Below are positions 43,174-53,523 of a stretch of DNA of 64,000 nt, piece by piece. The notes under the pieces are model-generated. The model had not been told where the DNA came from, did not search any database, and was given only the letters and a program-made list of their open reading frames with translations. The position numbers and the translations under genes are program-made. How positions within the stretch are numbered: position 1 is the first letter of the stretch; each line of letters opens with the position of its first letter. The stretch comes from CBDCYS01 sp965224215 (GTDB lineage Bacteria > Acidobacteriota > Terriglobia > Bryobacterales > UBA6623): contig CBDCYS010000031.1 of assembly GCA_965224215.1 (NCBI GenBank), positions 51,696 through 115,695 of the forward strand, read 5' to 3'.

Positions 43174-44472
43174 ATGACCGATCCGGCGCAACCACCTAAC
43201 ACTGTCCTTGGCAAGAATGTCCTTGGCAAGAATGTAGGGGGCAAGATTGTTCTCGGAGTAAGTGGCGGAATCGCCGCTTACAAATCCGCAGAACTGGTTC
43301 GATTGCTGACCGAACGCGGCTACCGCGTCCCGGTCGTGATGACCGCCAGCGCTCAGGAATTTATGCGTCCCTTGACGTTCGCGGCGCTTTCGGGACAGAA
43401 GGTCATCACCGACCTTTTCTCCGACACGAGCGGCGACGCCACCCTGCAAAGCGCCATCGAGCACATCGGCGTAGCGCAAGAAGCGGACTTGCTGCTGGTC
43501 GCGCCGGCTACGGCCAACATCCTGGCGAAGTTCGCGAACGGGGTTTCCGACGACTTTCTGAGCACGATGCACCTGGCCTATCAGGGCCCTGTCGTGGTCG
43601 CCCCCGCGATGAACACCAACATGTGGGATCACCCGGCCACGCGCACGAACCTGGCCACCTTGCGCAGCCGCGGGGTTCGCGTGGTGGAGCCCGACTCGGG
43701 CGCTCTCGCATGCGGCATGGTGGGGCCGGGACGCCTCGCCGATCTCAATTCGATCGTCGCCGCCGTCGACGAGCAGTTGGTTAGATCTCGAGATCTGGAA
43801 GGCGAAACCGTGCTGATCACCGCCGGGCCGACCCGGGAGCCCCTAGACCCCGTGCGTTTTCTCTCGAACCGTTCCAGTGGCCGCATGGGTTTCGCGCTCG
43901 CCGAGGAAGCCCGCTCACGCGGCGCCCGCGTCGTCATTGTGTGCGGCCCGGTAGCGCTCGATGCGCCTGCTGGCTGTGAAGTGGAAAACGTCACCACGAC
44001 GGACGAAATGTATAACGCTGTCTTGCGGCGACTCTCGGATGCCACGATTGTAATCATGGCCGCCGCCGTAGCCGACTACCGCCCGGTGAAGGCTGAAGGC
44101 TCGAAGATCAAGAAGTCCTCGGCGGCAACATCTCTCGAACTTGAGCCCACGGTGGACATCCTGGCCGAGGTCGCGCGTCTCAAGGGAGAACGTTTGGTGA
44201 TCGGTTTCGCGGCCGAGACGGACCAGCTTCTCGAACACGCAGGGCAAAAACTGCGCAAGAAGAACTGCGACCTGATCGTGGCGAACCCGGTTGGAGATTC
44301 AGCGGCCGGCGCCGGTTTCGATTCCGAGGAGAACCAGGGCGTTCTGCTCTCGGCCACTGGAGAGACGATCGAGCTCCCCCGAAGCTCCAAGCGCCAAATG
44401 GCCGAGCGCATCATTGATCGCGCGCTGCAGTTGCGCCCGCTGTTGAAGCCCTCGCGAGTCAAGACCCGTTAG
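43174..44472 (+). CDS. coaBC: Bifunctional PPC decarboxylase / PPC synthetase
   Basis: 432 residues from ATG 43174. The CoaC part has VLGVSGGIAAYKSAELVR, the His in IEHIGVAQEADLLLVAPATA, PAMNTNMWDHPAT and ACGMVGPGRLAD. The CoaB part has VLITAGPTREPLDPVRFLSN, MAAAVADYRPV and LIVANPVGDSAAGAGFDSEE, all typical. It makes 4'-phosphopantetheine in CoA synthesis. Residues 11-25 come from a 15-base tandem repeat (VLGKN VLGKN VGGKI; 43204-43248), an oddity at the N-terminus. The larger ORF upstream is not supported. Confidence 0.94.
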   Translation: MTDPAQPPNTVLGKNVLGKNVGGKIVLGVSGGIAAYKSAELVRLLTERGYRVPVVMTASAQEFMRPLTFAALSGQKVITDLFSDTSGDATLQSAIEHIGVAQEADLLLVAPATANILAKFANGVSDDFLSTMHLAYQGPVVVAPAMNTNMWDHPATRTNLATLRSRGVRVVEPDSGALACGMVGPGRLADLNSIVAAVDEQLVRSRDLEGETVLITAGPTREPLDPVRFLSNRSSGRMGFALAEEARSRGARVVIVCGPVALDAPAGCEVENVTTTDEMYNAVLRRLSDATIVIMAAAVADYRPVKAEGSKIKKSSAATSLELEPTVDILAEVARLKGERLVIGFAAETDQLLEHAGQKLRKKNCDLIVANPVGDSAAGAGFDSEENQGVLLSATGETIELPRSSKRQMAERIIDRALQLRPLLKPSRVKTR

Positions 44473-44537
44473 AAACCTCTTCTGGAAAAGTTCTCCGGCT
44501 TGCGGAGTAGCGCTCCGGCTTGATCGATCGGTTCGGA

Positions 44538-44557
44538 GCGCGGACTTCCGTCCGCGC
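44538..44557. terminator. Hairpin after coaBC
   Basis: GCGCGGAC pairs with GTCCGCGC around the loop TTCC, 66 bases after the coaBC stop. There is no T-run. It may end the yicC-coaBC transcript or be a REP unit. Confidence 0.4.
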
Positions 44558-44620
44558 CTCTGTCCGGCCACGGAGGGGTGCCACTGCAGGAGCAACGGAG
44601 GAATGGTCTTGGAGCTTGAG

Positions 44621-45042
44621 ATGACGGAAAAGCGCTGCTTCAACAAACTGCGGCCTGCCGGACTGGCCCTTGTCATTCTGGCGACGCAAGGCCTGGCAAC
44701 GGCAACCCAAGCCACCGTTGCCGCCAACAAGCCAACATCGTCTTCATCATGGTCGACGATCTCGGCCCGGAATGGATCAGTAGCTATGGCGCCGAGGGTA
44801 TCCAGACGCCCAACATCGACAAGCTGGCCGCCGGGGGGATGAAGTTCACCAATGCCTACTCGATGCCGCAATGCACTCCTACCCGCGTTACGTTGCAGAC
44901 AGGCCAATACCCCTTTCGCCACGGCTGGGTCAATCACTGGGATGTGCCGCGCTGGGGAGCGGGGTGCCACTTCGACCCGAAGCACAATGTGTCCTTTGCC
45001 CGCTTGCTGAAAGACGCAGGGTACGCCACGGCCATCGCGGGG
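44621..45042 (+). pseudogene. Sulfatase fragment, frameshifted and truncated
   Basis: A signal peptide (LRPAGLALVILATQGLATA) is followed by a one-base loss near 44731. One added C would restore KPNIVFIMVDDLGPEW. The second frame gives MVDDLGPEWISSYGAEGIQT, then AYSMPQCTPTRVTLQTGQYP, the formylglycine signature region with Cys in CTPTR. The normal KWHLG-type part is replaced after GYATAIAG by an intergenic repeat (45044-45217), so more than two thirds of the protein are gone. Start chosen for its charged N-region; ATG 44603 is an alternative. Confidence 0.82.
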
Positions 45043-45043
45043 T

Positions 45044-45217
45044 GTATGCCTGGAGAGATTGTCACGCTGGGTTGCGATTCGCTCCACCCCGGGCTACGAT
45101 CCGACGCTGCTTCGCGGCTCAGGCGAGCGAAAACCCCCTTGAACACTTGGCTGAAACGCAACAGTTGCTCCTGGCGCCTCAGCCGGTTATCCCCTTCAAC
45201 TTGCACTCCGCGTAAAC
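45044..45217. repeat. Dispersed repeat, short copy (A)
   Basis: About 174 bp match the two flanks of the longer copy at 53680-54088, from TATGCCTGG through CGAAAACCCCCTTGAAC to CTTCAACTTGCAC. Copy A lacks the middle 240 bp that copy B holds. It fuses to the broken sulfatase frame, which explains the nonsense C-terminus. Between this repeat and the IS1380 element (45218-45466) there is no recognisable feature. Confidence 0.75.
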
Positions 45218-45466
45218 GTTCTGTCACAGTCACGCCGAATTGTGAGATACTCTAGTTTGCTGGCTCCGCTAGGGTCCAAGCCCAGCGTCGCGGGTTTTAC
45301 CGCGGCCGCCGACGGGTATAGGATGTAGAAATTTCAGTAATGCTATGTACTTGCGTAAGACCAGGATCTGTTGTAGTATCGAACTCGAGATCAAGAGTTC
45401 GCGGGGGTCGGGTCAGTACACCCGCATCTACGCGAGCCGATTTAATTGAGGATAGGAGTACTGTTA

Positions 45467-47266
45467 CCTGAATTATGCACAGATTCGGCGTAGCCATCGT
45501 CGATGGAGTTGTGGCGATAGCGGCACTCGTGTCAACTCAGTGATTTCTCAAGTCGTCTTTTCTGCTGTTTCCCTCCCCGTTTGAGCCGCCTCCTGATCCC
45601 GGCAGGGCAAAAGCGGGCTGGCAAGCGGCGTGTTCCCAGTACGTTGCGGCGAGTGCATGAAATTTTATGCATGGAGTGCCCCTCAGCTCAGCGCACCCTC
45701 CACCACCGGCGCCAAGCTCGATCCCGGCGGCCCCATCGCCCGCAGCCGTCGCATCAGCCGTTCAAACAGGCCCTTTTCCTGATAATGATCGCTGTAGCTG
45801 ACACCCGTTCTGCCGGCGTGCCGCCAGATCTTGGCCGCCACGAACAGAAAACGCAGCCGCGCCGTCGCCAGGGTGGTGTGCCGCAGCGTCTCCACGCTGG
45901 CCTGGGCTTCGCGGTTGAACAGCAGCAGCCAGCAGTTGAGATTGTAGGCCAGCATGGCCAACTGAAAGTGATTGCGGTTCATGTCAAAGCGGCGCGAGGG
46001 ATGGGCCGCCAGCCCGGCGTCGTTGTTGGCCTCCTTGATCAGGTTCTCGGCTCCGGCGCGCTGATTGTAAAACCACACCACCGCCGCGATCGGCTCGGCC
46101 AGATTGGTGACAAACACGCGGTAGGTGTAAGCGCTGGTGGCGAACAACTGGTATTGCTCGGCCGCGCCGGCCTTGGGCTCGTTTTCGTAACGCAGCGCCA
46201 GGAAACGGCAGGCCCGCGCCCAGCCTTGCGGTTGGTAGAGGAATTCGCATTCCGCGTCCGCGTCGGAGCGGGGGGAGGGTTTCCATTCTGCTTGCTGCAA
46301 GCGCTCGACCAGGCGCCGCGTTTTGCGCGCCACGATGACGAACTGACAAGCCGCCTTTTCATAGGCCTCCACCGCCTCCCAGCAATAAAAGCCGGAATCG
46401 GCCCGCGCCAGGATTTTCTTCACGCCGCCCGGCAAAGTCCGGAAAGCGCTCTCGAGGTGGGCGGCGATCTGTCGGCCCGTGGGCCGGTCGCCGTTGCGCA
46501 ACCCGCCCATCAGGTATTCGCGCGTCTCGGCCAGGAAGGTCAGTATCGGCTGGTAGCTGCGCTTGCCCTTGTTCTTGGGGTTGTAGCACTTGCGCCCGCC
46601 CATCTGGCGGCCGTAGAGGGTATGCACGGTGGTGTCGGTGTCCAGCGTCACCGTCTCCAACTTCACGTGGGCCGCGGCCCAGACTCGTTCCCGCAGCTGG
46701 CGCTGAATGGAAAGGATCTGCTTCGCCACGTTGAGGTGCAGCGAGGCCAGAAAGCGCCACAGCGTGGACTGCGGCGGCAGACGCGTCACTTGCAAGATGC
46801 CGGTCAGGATGGGGTCGCGAGCGATGAAGCGGAGTTGGTTGAGCCGCGCAAAGCCGACATAGAGGCCGAGCACGAGGGCCAGCACGAACTGGTAGGGGCT
46901 CATGGCTCGGGTGATCCGTTTGGTCGTGAGGGTTTCTTCCAGCAGCGCTTGGAAGCCGAGTTTTTCGAGCAGGGTGGCGACGGGCAGCAAGCCGCCGTAG
47001 GGAGTCAGATTCTTGCCACGGAAGTGATAGGGCGTGGCAGCCCCGATTTTATTGGGCCGCGGGGCCCTCGCGCCGGGGCCTTGTTTGACGGACCTTCGGG
47101 AGCTATGCTGTTTTCATTTGGTAACCATTTGGGTGACCTCCTTGGGGTTGACTGGCGAAGCTGAAATCTTTGCCAGCCTACCTTTTTACCCCATGTTTTC
47201 GGGGGTCCCCAAATGGTTCCTGGCGGCTCAGCCCTCACCAGGTGCACCGGCAGTGCATAATTCAGG
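45467..47266 (-). mobile_element. IS1380-family insertion sequence (1800 bp)
   Basis: Ends CCTGAATTATGCAC (45467-45480) and inverse GTGCATAATTCAGG (47253-47266). Flanks TGTTA and TGTCA could be a 5-bp duplication with one mismatch. It contains a transposase gene on the minus strand and ends only four bases before the start codon of the secreted protein gene at 47271, so that gene has lost its native promoter and ribosome binding site. Confidence 0.9.
45683..46990 (-). CDS. IS1380-family transposase (native start blocked)
   Basis: 435 residues with DDE-type motifs: VTLDTDTTVHTLYGRQ, KKILARADSGFYCWEAVEAY and AGAENLIKEANNDAGLA, typical of IS1380. A perfect AAGGAGG lies seven bases before an upstream ATG at 47128 in the same frame. 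Codon 5 there is TGA (47114-47116), where the mini-element at 34395 has CGA. The frame then stays open with about 40 residues matching the mini-element. Translation could only begin inside, at TTG 46990 or nearby, so activity is doubtful. Confidence 0.85.
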   Translation of the reverse strand: MLPVATLLEKLGFQALLEETLTTKRITRAMSPYQFVLALVLGLYVGFARLNQLRFIARDPILTGILQVTRLPPQSTLWRFLASLHLNVAKQILSIQRQLRERVWAAAHVKLETVTLDTDTTVHTLYGRQMGGRKCYNPKNKGKRSYQPILTFLAETREYLMGGLRNGDRPTGRQIAAHLESAFRTLPGGVKKILARADSGFYCWEAVEAYEKAACQFVIVARKTRRLVERLQQAEWKPSPRSDADAECEFLYQPQGWARACRFLALRYENEPKAGAAEQYQLFATSAYTYRVFVTNLAEPIAAVVWFYNQRAGAENLIKEANNDAGLAAHPSRRFDMNRNHFQLAMLAYNLNCWLLLFNREAQASVETLRHTTLATARLRFLFVAAKIWRHAGRTGVSYSDHYQEKGLFERLMRRLRAMGPPGSSLAPVVEGALS

Positions 47267-47270
47267 TGTC

Positions 47271-47829
47271 ATGAAACTTTCCCTTCGACTGTCGCCTGCG
47301 GGAGTATTGTCAAGCTTGCTAGTTGTCGCGGCGCTAGGCTGGAGCGCACCGGCGTTCGCTCAAGATCTGAGCTCTACCGGAAGCCCAATCCCGCGTGCCG
47401 AGGGCGGAAAGCCTGTCGACCTGGCGCGCCTCACGGCGAGTTCAAACCTCATCGTGCGTGGAAGAGTCCTCAAGGGCGAGCCGAGATGGGTGGGCCGTGT
47501 GATCTACACGTTCTATGATGTCGCCGTGCACGAGACCCTGAAGGGCGTGTCCAGTACGACCGTGTCCGTTGCGGTAGCGGGCGGGGCACTCGGTAACGTC
47601 CAGCTCATCGTTCCCCAGACGCCGGCGTTTACGACCGGCGACGAGCTTGTGTTCTTTGGCCAACCTTTCGCCGGCGAGAAGTCGACTTTCCGGCCGACCG
47701 GAACCGCCGCCGGTCTCATTCCGATACTCTCTTCTGATAAGAAACAAGCATCCGTTGCCCCCCCGTGGAAAGCTTGAAGACTTGGCGGACTTCCTCACTG
47801 AAGTCCGTAAGCTTAACGATCGGCTGTAA
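47271..47829 (+). pseudogene. Small secreted protein beside the matrixin gene, frameshifted near its end
   Basis: The signal peptide (LSSLLVVAALGWSAPAFA) is followed by LARLTASSNLIVRGRVLKGE, a beta-rich domain and TGDELVFFGQPFAGEKS. The frame ends early at 47777 after a run of seven C (47758-47764). With six C the frame would continue PRGKLEDLADFLTEVRKLND to TAA 47829, a convincing amphipathic C-terminus (about 185 residues). It lies three bases before the next coding start, so the pair was an operon. Family function unknown; similar small proteins beside matrixin genes are seen elsewhere, from memory. Confidence 0.7.
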
Positions 47830-47832
47830 GGT

Positions 47833-47922
47833 GTGAGAGCGAATACTGTGAGGGAGAATACTGTGAAGTCGAATACCGTAAGGGAGAATACTGTGATGGC
47901 GAATACTGTGATGGCGAAAACA
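47833..47922 (+). repeat. 15-bp tandem repeat x6 at the 5' end of the giant gene
   Basis: Six 15-base units of the form GTGAGGGAGAATACT, varying at a few positions, precede ATG 47923. Each unit begins with GTG (GTA in one) and two contain an ATG in the same frame, so the region offers up to eight alternative starts. Read through, it encodes VRENT-type pentapeptides. Confidence 0.85.
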
Positions 47923-49580
47923 ATGAAACAAATCGGCTTTGGTCGACCACTATTAGCCCTAGCTTTGGTCGTAGCTGGACTGGGGGCATTCGCGATTACG
48001 GGGTTCCTGACGAGAACCGCAAAAGCGGGAGATAATTTCGACCGCATTACCGCCCTTACTATTTACGACATTTTCTGGGATGAGCAACTGATTGACCTCG
48101 GTGATATTCCGTGGCTCCACAACGATAGTGCCAAGCCGGTCGCCGTTGACAAGACCGCATTCGAAACCGCCGTCGAGGCGGGCTTCGATGCCTGGGAGGC
48201 TGTGGACGACGTAGGTGTCGACGCGGGGGACTTGCCCCTTGTCCCGACAGTGGCATTGGCGGGCGACACAGTCGTGCCGGGGGCCGACGTGCTGGACGGC
48301 GTTAACGTCATCGAATGGAGGGGCCTGATAGCGCCCGGGGTCGCCCTTACGCCGTGCTGGGCCCTCACCGAGCCCACGATGACGGTATCGGACGGTGGGT
48401 TAACGGCTATGCCGATCGGTGGAGGGATGACGATCCCCTTCCCCGGAGCTATCGGCGTGCTTTATCCGCGTGGTGCCATCATCGACTGCGGCATCAGTTT
48501 CAGCAACGACGCCGCAGTCCAATGGTCGACCGATGGAACGCCACTAACGGCCGAGTTTGATGTTCAGTCGGTTGCGACTCACGAGGCCGGCCACTTCCTT
48601 GGTCTTTCGCACTCGACGATCGGTCCTAGCGGGGGCTTGTTGCTGGCGATCGACGCCGATACGGCGACGATGATTCCAGGCGGGCCGGGCGGCCAAATTT
48701 TTCTGCGGGATCTTCACGAAGACGACAAGGCTTCGATTCTGCGCACCTACGCGAGGAACGCTGGTACGGGTCCGTTCGCCCAAACCATTGGCGGTCGAGG
48801 CGTGATCCAATTTGACCTTAAGAAGGGGTCGGCCTGCGAGGTGGCGACCGGGTTGTCGGTCTGGGCCTATCTCACTTCTGAGGGCTTGTTCGGCCCGAAC
48901 CGTGTCGAAACTTTCAGCGGTTCCGACCTGCGCGATGGGGTCGGTGGTGAACCAGTGGATGGTTCGGTGACGCTAAACTTACCACCGCTCCCCGGGGGCG
49001 AATCGTACACGATCTTCGCCCAAACGCTCGAGCAAGGGTCAGGCGCTTTCTTTTCGGGACGTTACAACGAGACGACGATCAAATTCCAACACGTTGGACA
49101 ACGAGAATGAGGGGCGCATGTTCGACGGGCTGGCCGTAGTCGATTCGCGCGCCGCGGGAGCGACGGTCGACCTGGGCAACATCGGCATCCTGGATTGCTG
49201 GGCGAACGTCGTTGGTTCGGTGATTGACCTCCGCGCCGACGGCGCCACGGCTCCAACGGAGGCAATCCTCGGCGGGCAGATTAGCGTCACGTCGAATTTC
49301 GCCAACACGATGGCGACTTCCGGACCGTTTGAGGTGGGCTTCTACTTCTCGACCGACTCTGTCATCGACGCGGGCGACCACTACGCCGGACTATCTTGCT
49401 TAGTGTCGCCTCTGGGGCCGGGCGATGTCGCGGTGTGCAATGGTATGGCCAACGTTCCTAACTTGGTCCCGGGCCCTTACTTCGTCGGCGTACTTGTTGA
49501 CCGCCTGAATGCTGTCGGCGAGACTAATGAATTCAACAACGGCTTTAGCGCGCCGATTGAGGTGATGGGGCTGTTCGGCG

Positions 49581-52500
49581 ACACCTTCAACGCTCCACTG
49601 GACCCGGGCGTCTGGACCATCGTTGACGAAGGCACAAGCTTTGCTCCCTCGAACTGGTTTGTGGACAGCGGCGTATTAAGACAGACCAGCAACATCTTCG
49701 GAGGAAGCCTCGGAGCCGCCGATCTTCCCAAACCCGGCACGTATCTGCTTGGAGGCGACCTTCGTTGGGACGACTATACGTTTTCGGCCCGCATGCAGAC
49801 CACGGACGACGATGCCATGGGCGTGATGTTTCGGTATCAAGACGTCGACAATTACTACCGCTTCTCGATGGACTCTCAGCGGGGGTATCGCCGCCTCGTC
49901 AAGAAAGTGGGCGGCGTCTTTACAGTGTTGTTCGAAGATGCGGATCCGTTCGTTCCCGGCCAGCCCTATGACGTAAAGGTCGTAACCAGCGGCGCCGACA
50001 TTCAGATTTCGATTGATGGACTGCAGGTGATTAACGTTAACGATGCCGCTATTGGGGCCGGCAAGATCGCCCTCTACAGTTGGGGCAACGACGGGCTCTC
50101 ATTCGACAACGTCAGCGTTACGACCGGGGGGGGCATCATGACGCCGCCGGTGGTAATGATTAGCATGCCCGCCGATGGCTCCTCCTTTGCCTCAGGAGCA
50201 ACGATCACCTTCGAAGGTTCGGCGATCGATGCTGAGGACGGGCCCATAACGGGCAGCCTTTCCTGGAGCTCGGCCCCCCCCGGTTTAACGGGGACGGGCA
50301 GTCCGGTTATGGACGTGCTGGCCGATGGTGTTTATACGATTACGGCTTCGGTCACCGACTCACACGGGCTTGTCGATAGCGACGAAGTCACGGTGATTGT
50401 CCAAAATGCCAGGAATTTGCTGTTCAGCGACGACTTCAGCAGTGCGCTGACCTGGACCATCTTTGACGAAGGCACAAACTCTGCTCCCTCGAACTGGTTT
50501 GTGGACAGCGGCGTATTAAGACAGGCCAGCAACATCTACGGAGGAAGCACCGGAGCCGCCGGTCTTCCCAAACCCGGCACATATGTGCGTCCTTTTGCGG
50601 TCGACCCTGGTTGGACAGACTACACGTTTTCGGCCAGGATGAAGAGCACGGACAACGATGGCATGGGCATGATGTTTCGGTATCAAGACGACGACAATTA
50701 CTACCGCCTCTCGATGGACTCTGAGCGGGGGTATCGCCGCCTCGTCAAGAAAGTGGGTGGCGTCTTTACACTCCTGTTCGAAGATACGTTTTCGTTCGTT
50801 CTCGGCCAGTGGATTCAGGTCGAAGTGCTGGCCCTCGGCGACAAGATTGTGATCTATATCGACGGCCAACTATGGAATATCGCCATGGACTCTAGTCTGC
50901 CAAACGGCCAGATCGGCCTGTACAGTTGGGGCAACGAAGGGCTGTCGTTCGACGACGTTTTCGTCTTCGAAGACGCTTATCGTATACAGCCGCCGGTAGT
51001 GACGATTAGCGAGCCCTTCGATGGCGAAGTCTTTGCCACCTTAGCAGATATCACCTTCGCAGGTTCGGCGACCGATCCTCAGGAGGGGGACTTAACGGGC
51101 AACCTTTCCTGGACCTCGGTCCCCTCCGAGTTAACGGGGACGGGCAGTCCGGTTATGCAGATGCTGGCCGATGGTGTTTATACGATTACGGCTTCGGTCA
51201 CCGACTTAGACGGGTTAGTGGGTAATCAGGAGATCGAGATCACGGTTGGGACCCCGACCCCGCCACTTCTCAACGACACCTTCGACGCTCCACTGGACAT
51301 GGGCGTCTGGACCATCGTTGACGAAGGCACAAACTTTGCTCCCTCGAACTGGTTTGTCGACCTCGGCTTCGGCGTATTAAGACAGACCAGCAACATCTTC
51401 GGAGGAAGCACCGGAGCCGCCGGTCTTCCCAAACCCGGCACGTATCTGCTTGGAGGCGACCTTCTTTGGGACGACTATACGTTTTCGGCCAGCATGGAGA
51501 CCACGGACGACGATGCCATGGGCATGATGTTTCGGTACCAAGGGTCCGACGATTACTACCGCTTCTCGATGGACTCTCAGCGGGGGTATCTCCGCCTCGT
51601 CAAGAAAGTGGGCGGCGTCTTTACATCGTTGTTCGAAGATGCGTTTTCGTTCGTTCTCGGCCAGTCGTATGACGTAGAGGTGATAACCAGCGGCGCCGAC
51701 ATTCAGATTTCGATTGATGGAACGGCGGTGATTAACGTTACCGATGCCGCTTTTGCGACCGGCCAGATCGCCCTCTACAGTTGGGGCAACGACGGGCTCT
51801 CATTCGACGACGTCAGCGTTACGACGGGGGGCGGGGGCATCATGACGCCGCCGGTAGTAATGATTAGCATGCCCGCCGATGGCTCCTCCTTTGCCTCAGG
51901 AGCAACGATCACCTTCGCAGGTTCGGCGATCGATGCTGAGGACGGGGACATAACGGGCATCCTTTCCTGGACCTCGGTCCCCTCCGGGTTAACGGGGACG
52001 GGCAGTCCGGTTATGGACGTGCTGGCCGATGGTGTTTATACGATTACGGCTTCGGTCACCGACTCACACGGGTTTGTCGATAGCGACGAAGTCACGGTGA
52101 TTGTCCAAAATGCCACCGGGACTTTGCTGTTGAGCAACGACTTCAGCAGTGCGCTGACCTGGACCATCTTTGACGAAGGCACAAACGCTGCTCCCTCGAA
52201 CTGGTTTGTAGACAGCGGCGTATTAAGACAGACCAGCAACATCTACGGAGGAAGCATCGGAGCCGCCGGTCTTCCCAAACCCGGCACATATGTGCGTCCT
52301 TTCCCGGGCAACCCTGGTTGGACAGACTACACGTTTTCGGCCAGGATGAAGAGCACGGACGACGACGGCATGGGCATGATGTTTCGGTATCAAGACGACG
52401 ACAATTACTACCGCTTCTCGATGGACTCTCAGCGGGGGTATCGCCGCCTCGTCAAGAAAGTGGCTGGCGTCTTTACACTCCTGTTTGAAGATACGTTTTC

Positions 52501-53520
52501 GTTCGTTCTCGGCCAGTGGAGTCAGGTCGAAGTGGTGGCCGGCGGCGACAAGATTGTGATCTATATCGACGGCCAACTATGGAATATCGCCATGGACTCT
52601 GATCTGCCAGACGGCCAGATCGGCCTGTACAGTTGGGGCAACGAAGGGCTGTCGTTCGACGACGTTTTCGTCTTCGAAGACGCTTATCGTATACAGCCGC
52701 CGGTAGTGACGATTAGCGAGCCCTTCGATGGCGAAGTCTTTGCCACCTTGCAGATATCACCTTCGCAGGTTCGGCGACCGATCCTCAGGAGGGGGACTTA
52801 ACGGGCAACCTTTCCTGGACCTCGGTCCCCTCCGAGTTAACGGGGACGGGCAGTCCGGTTATGCAGATGCTGGCCGATGGTGTTTATACGATTACGGCTT
52901 CGGTCACCGACATGGAGGGGTTAGTGGGTAATCAGGAGATCGGGATCACGGTTGGGACCCTGCCACTTCTCAACGACACCTTCGACGCTCCACTGGACCC
53001 GCTCGTCTGGACCATCGTTGACGAAGGCACAAACTTTGGTCCCTCGAACTGGTTTGTCGACCTCGGCGTATTAAGACAGACCAGCAACATCTTCGGAGGA
53101 AGCCTCGCAGCCGCCGATCTTCCCAAACCCGGCACCTATCTGCTTGGAGGCGACGTTCTTTGGACAGACTATACGTTTTCGGCCAGCATGCAGACCACGG
53201 ACGACGATGCCATGGGCATGATGTTTCGGTACGAAGACGCCGACAATTACTACCGCTTCTCGATGGACTCTCAGCGGGGGTATCGCCGCCTCGTCAAGAA
53301 AGTGGCCGGCGTCTTTACAGTGTTGTTCGAAGATGCGTTTTCGTTCGTTCAAGGCCAGTCGTATGACGTAGAGGTGATAACCAACGTCGACAACATTCAG
53401 ATTTCGATTAATGGACAGCCGACCTTGATTGACGTTAACGATGCCGCTATTGGGGCCGGCAAGATCGCCCTCTACAGTTGGGGCAACGACGGGCTCTCAT
53501 TCGACAACGTCCTCGTGGAA
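49581..53520 (+). repeat. Tandem supermodule A-Ig-B-Ig, period about 1.7 kb
   Basis: Module A (TFDAPLD..VWTIVDEG..NWFV..YLLGGD..SFDNV) starts near 49581, 51276 and 52976, spacing 1695 and 1700 bases. Module B (ALTWTIFDEGTNSAPSNWFV, then GQLWNIAMDS) starts near 50430 and 52140. Ig-like linkers of two kinds alternate: PVVMISMPADGSSFASGATI after A and PVVTISEPFDGEVFAT after B. Identity at DNA level is high over long stretches, making this region prone to recombination and to misassembly. Confidence 0.85.
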
Positions 53521-53523
53521 TGA

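Larger units (their letters stand above)
47833..53523 (+). pseudogene. Giant secreted modular protein: matrixin-like protease plus repeated LamG-like and Ig-like modules, frameshifted
   Basis: Part one (to 49110) has a signal anchor (ALALVVAGLGAFAITGF) and a zinc-protease site HEAGHFLGLSH with a possible Met-turn TATMIPG. An extra A in AAA at 49081-49083 shifts the frame; without it the sequence reads TINSNTLDNENEG into part two. Part two (to about 52750) has a CARDB-like domain (GPFEVGFYFSTDSVIDAG, VGVLVDRLNAVGETNEFNN), then modules A-Ig-B-Ig-A-Ig-B. A missing A near 52749 (CACCTTGC versus CACCTTAGC) shifts it again. Part three ends with Ig-A. Intact it would be about 1,860-1,890 residues. 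Start GTG 47833 or ATG 47923. Confidence 0.8.

Noticed and set aside
45581..47164. 527-residue plus-strand ORF in the IS1380
   Set aside because: Antisense shadow of the transposase; low-complexity His/Arg/Gln composition and no family features.
47833..47922. Possible CRISPR-like or minisatellite array
   Set aside because: Units are 15 bp and contiguous with no spacers, so it is a coding tandem repeat, not CRISPR.
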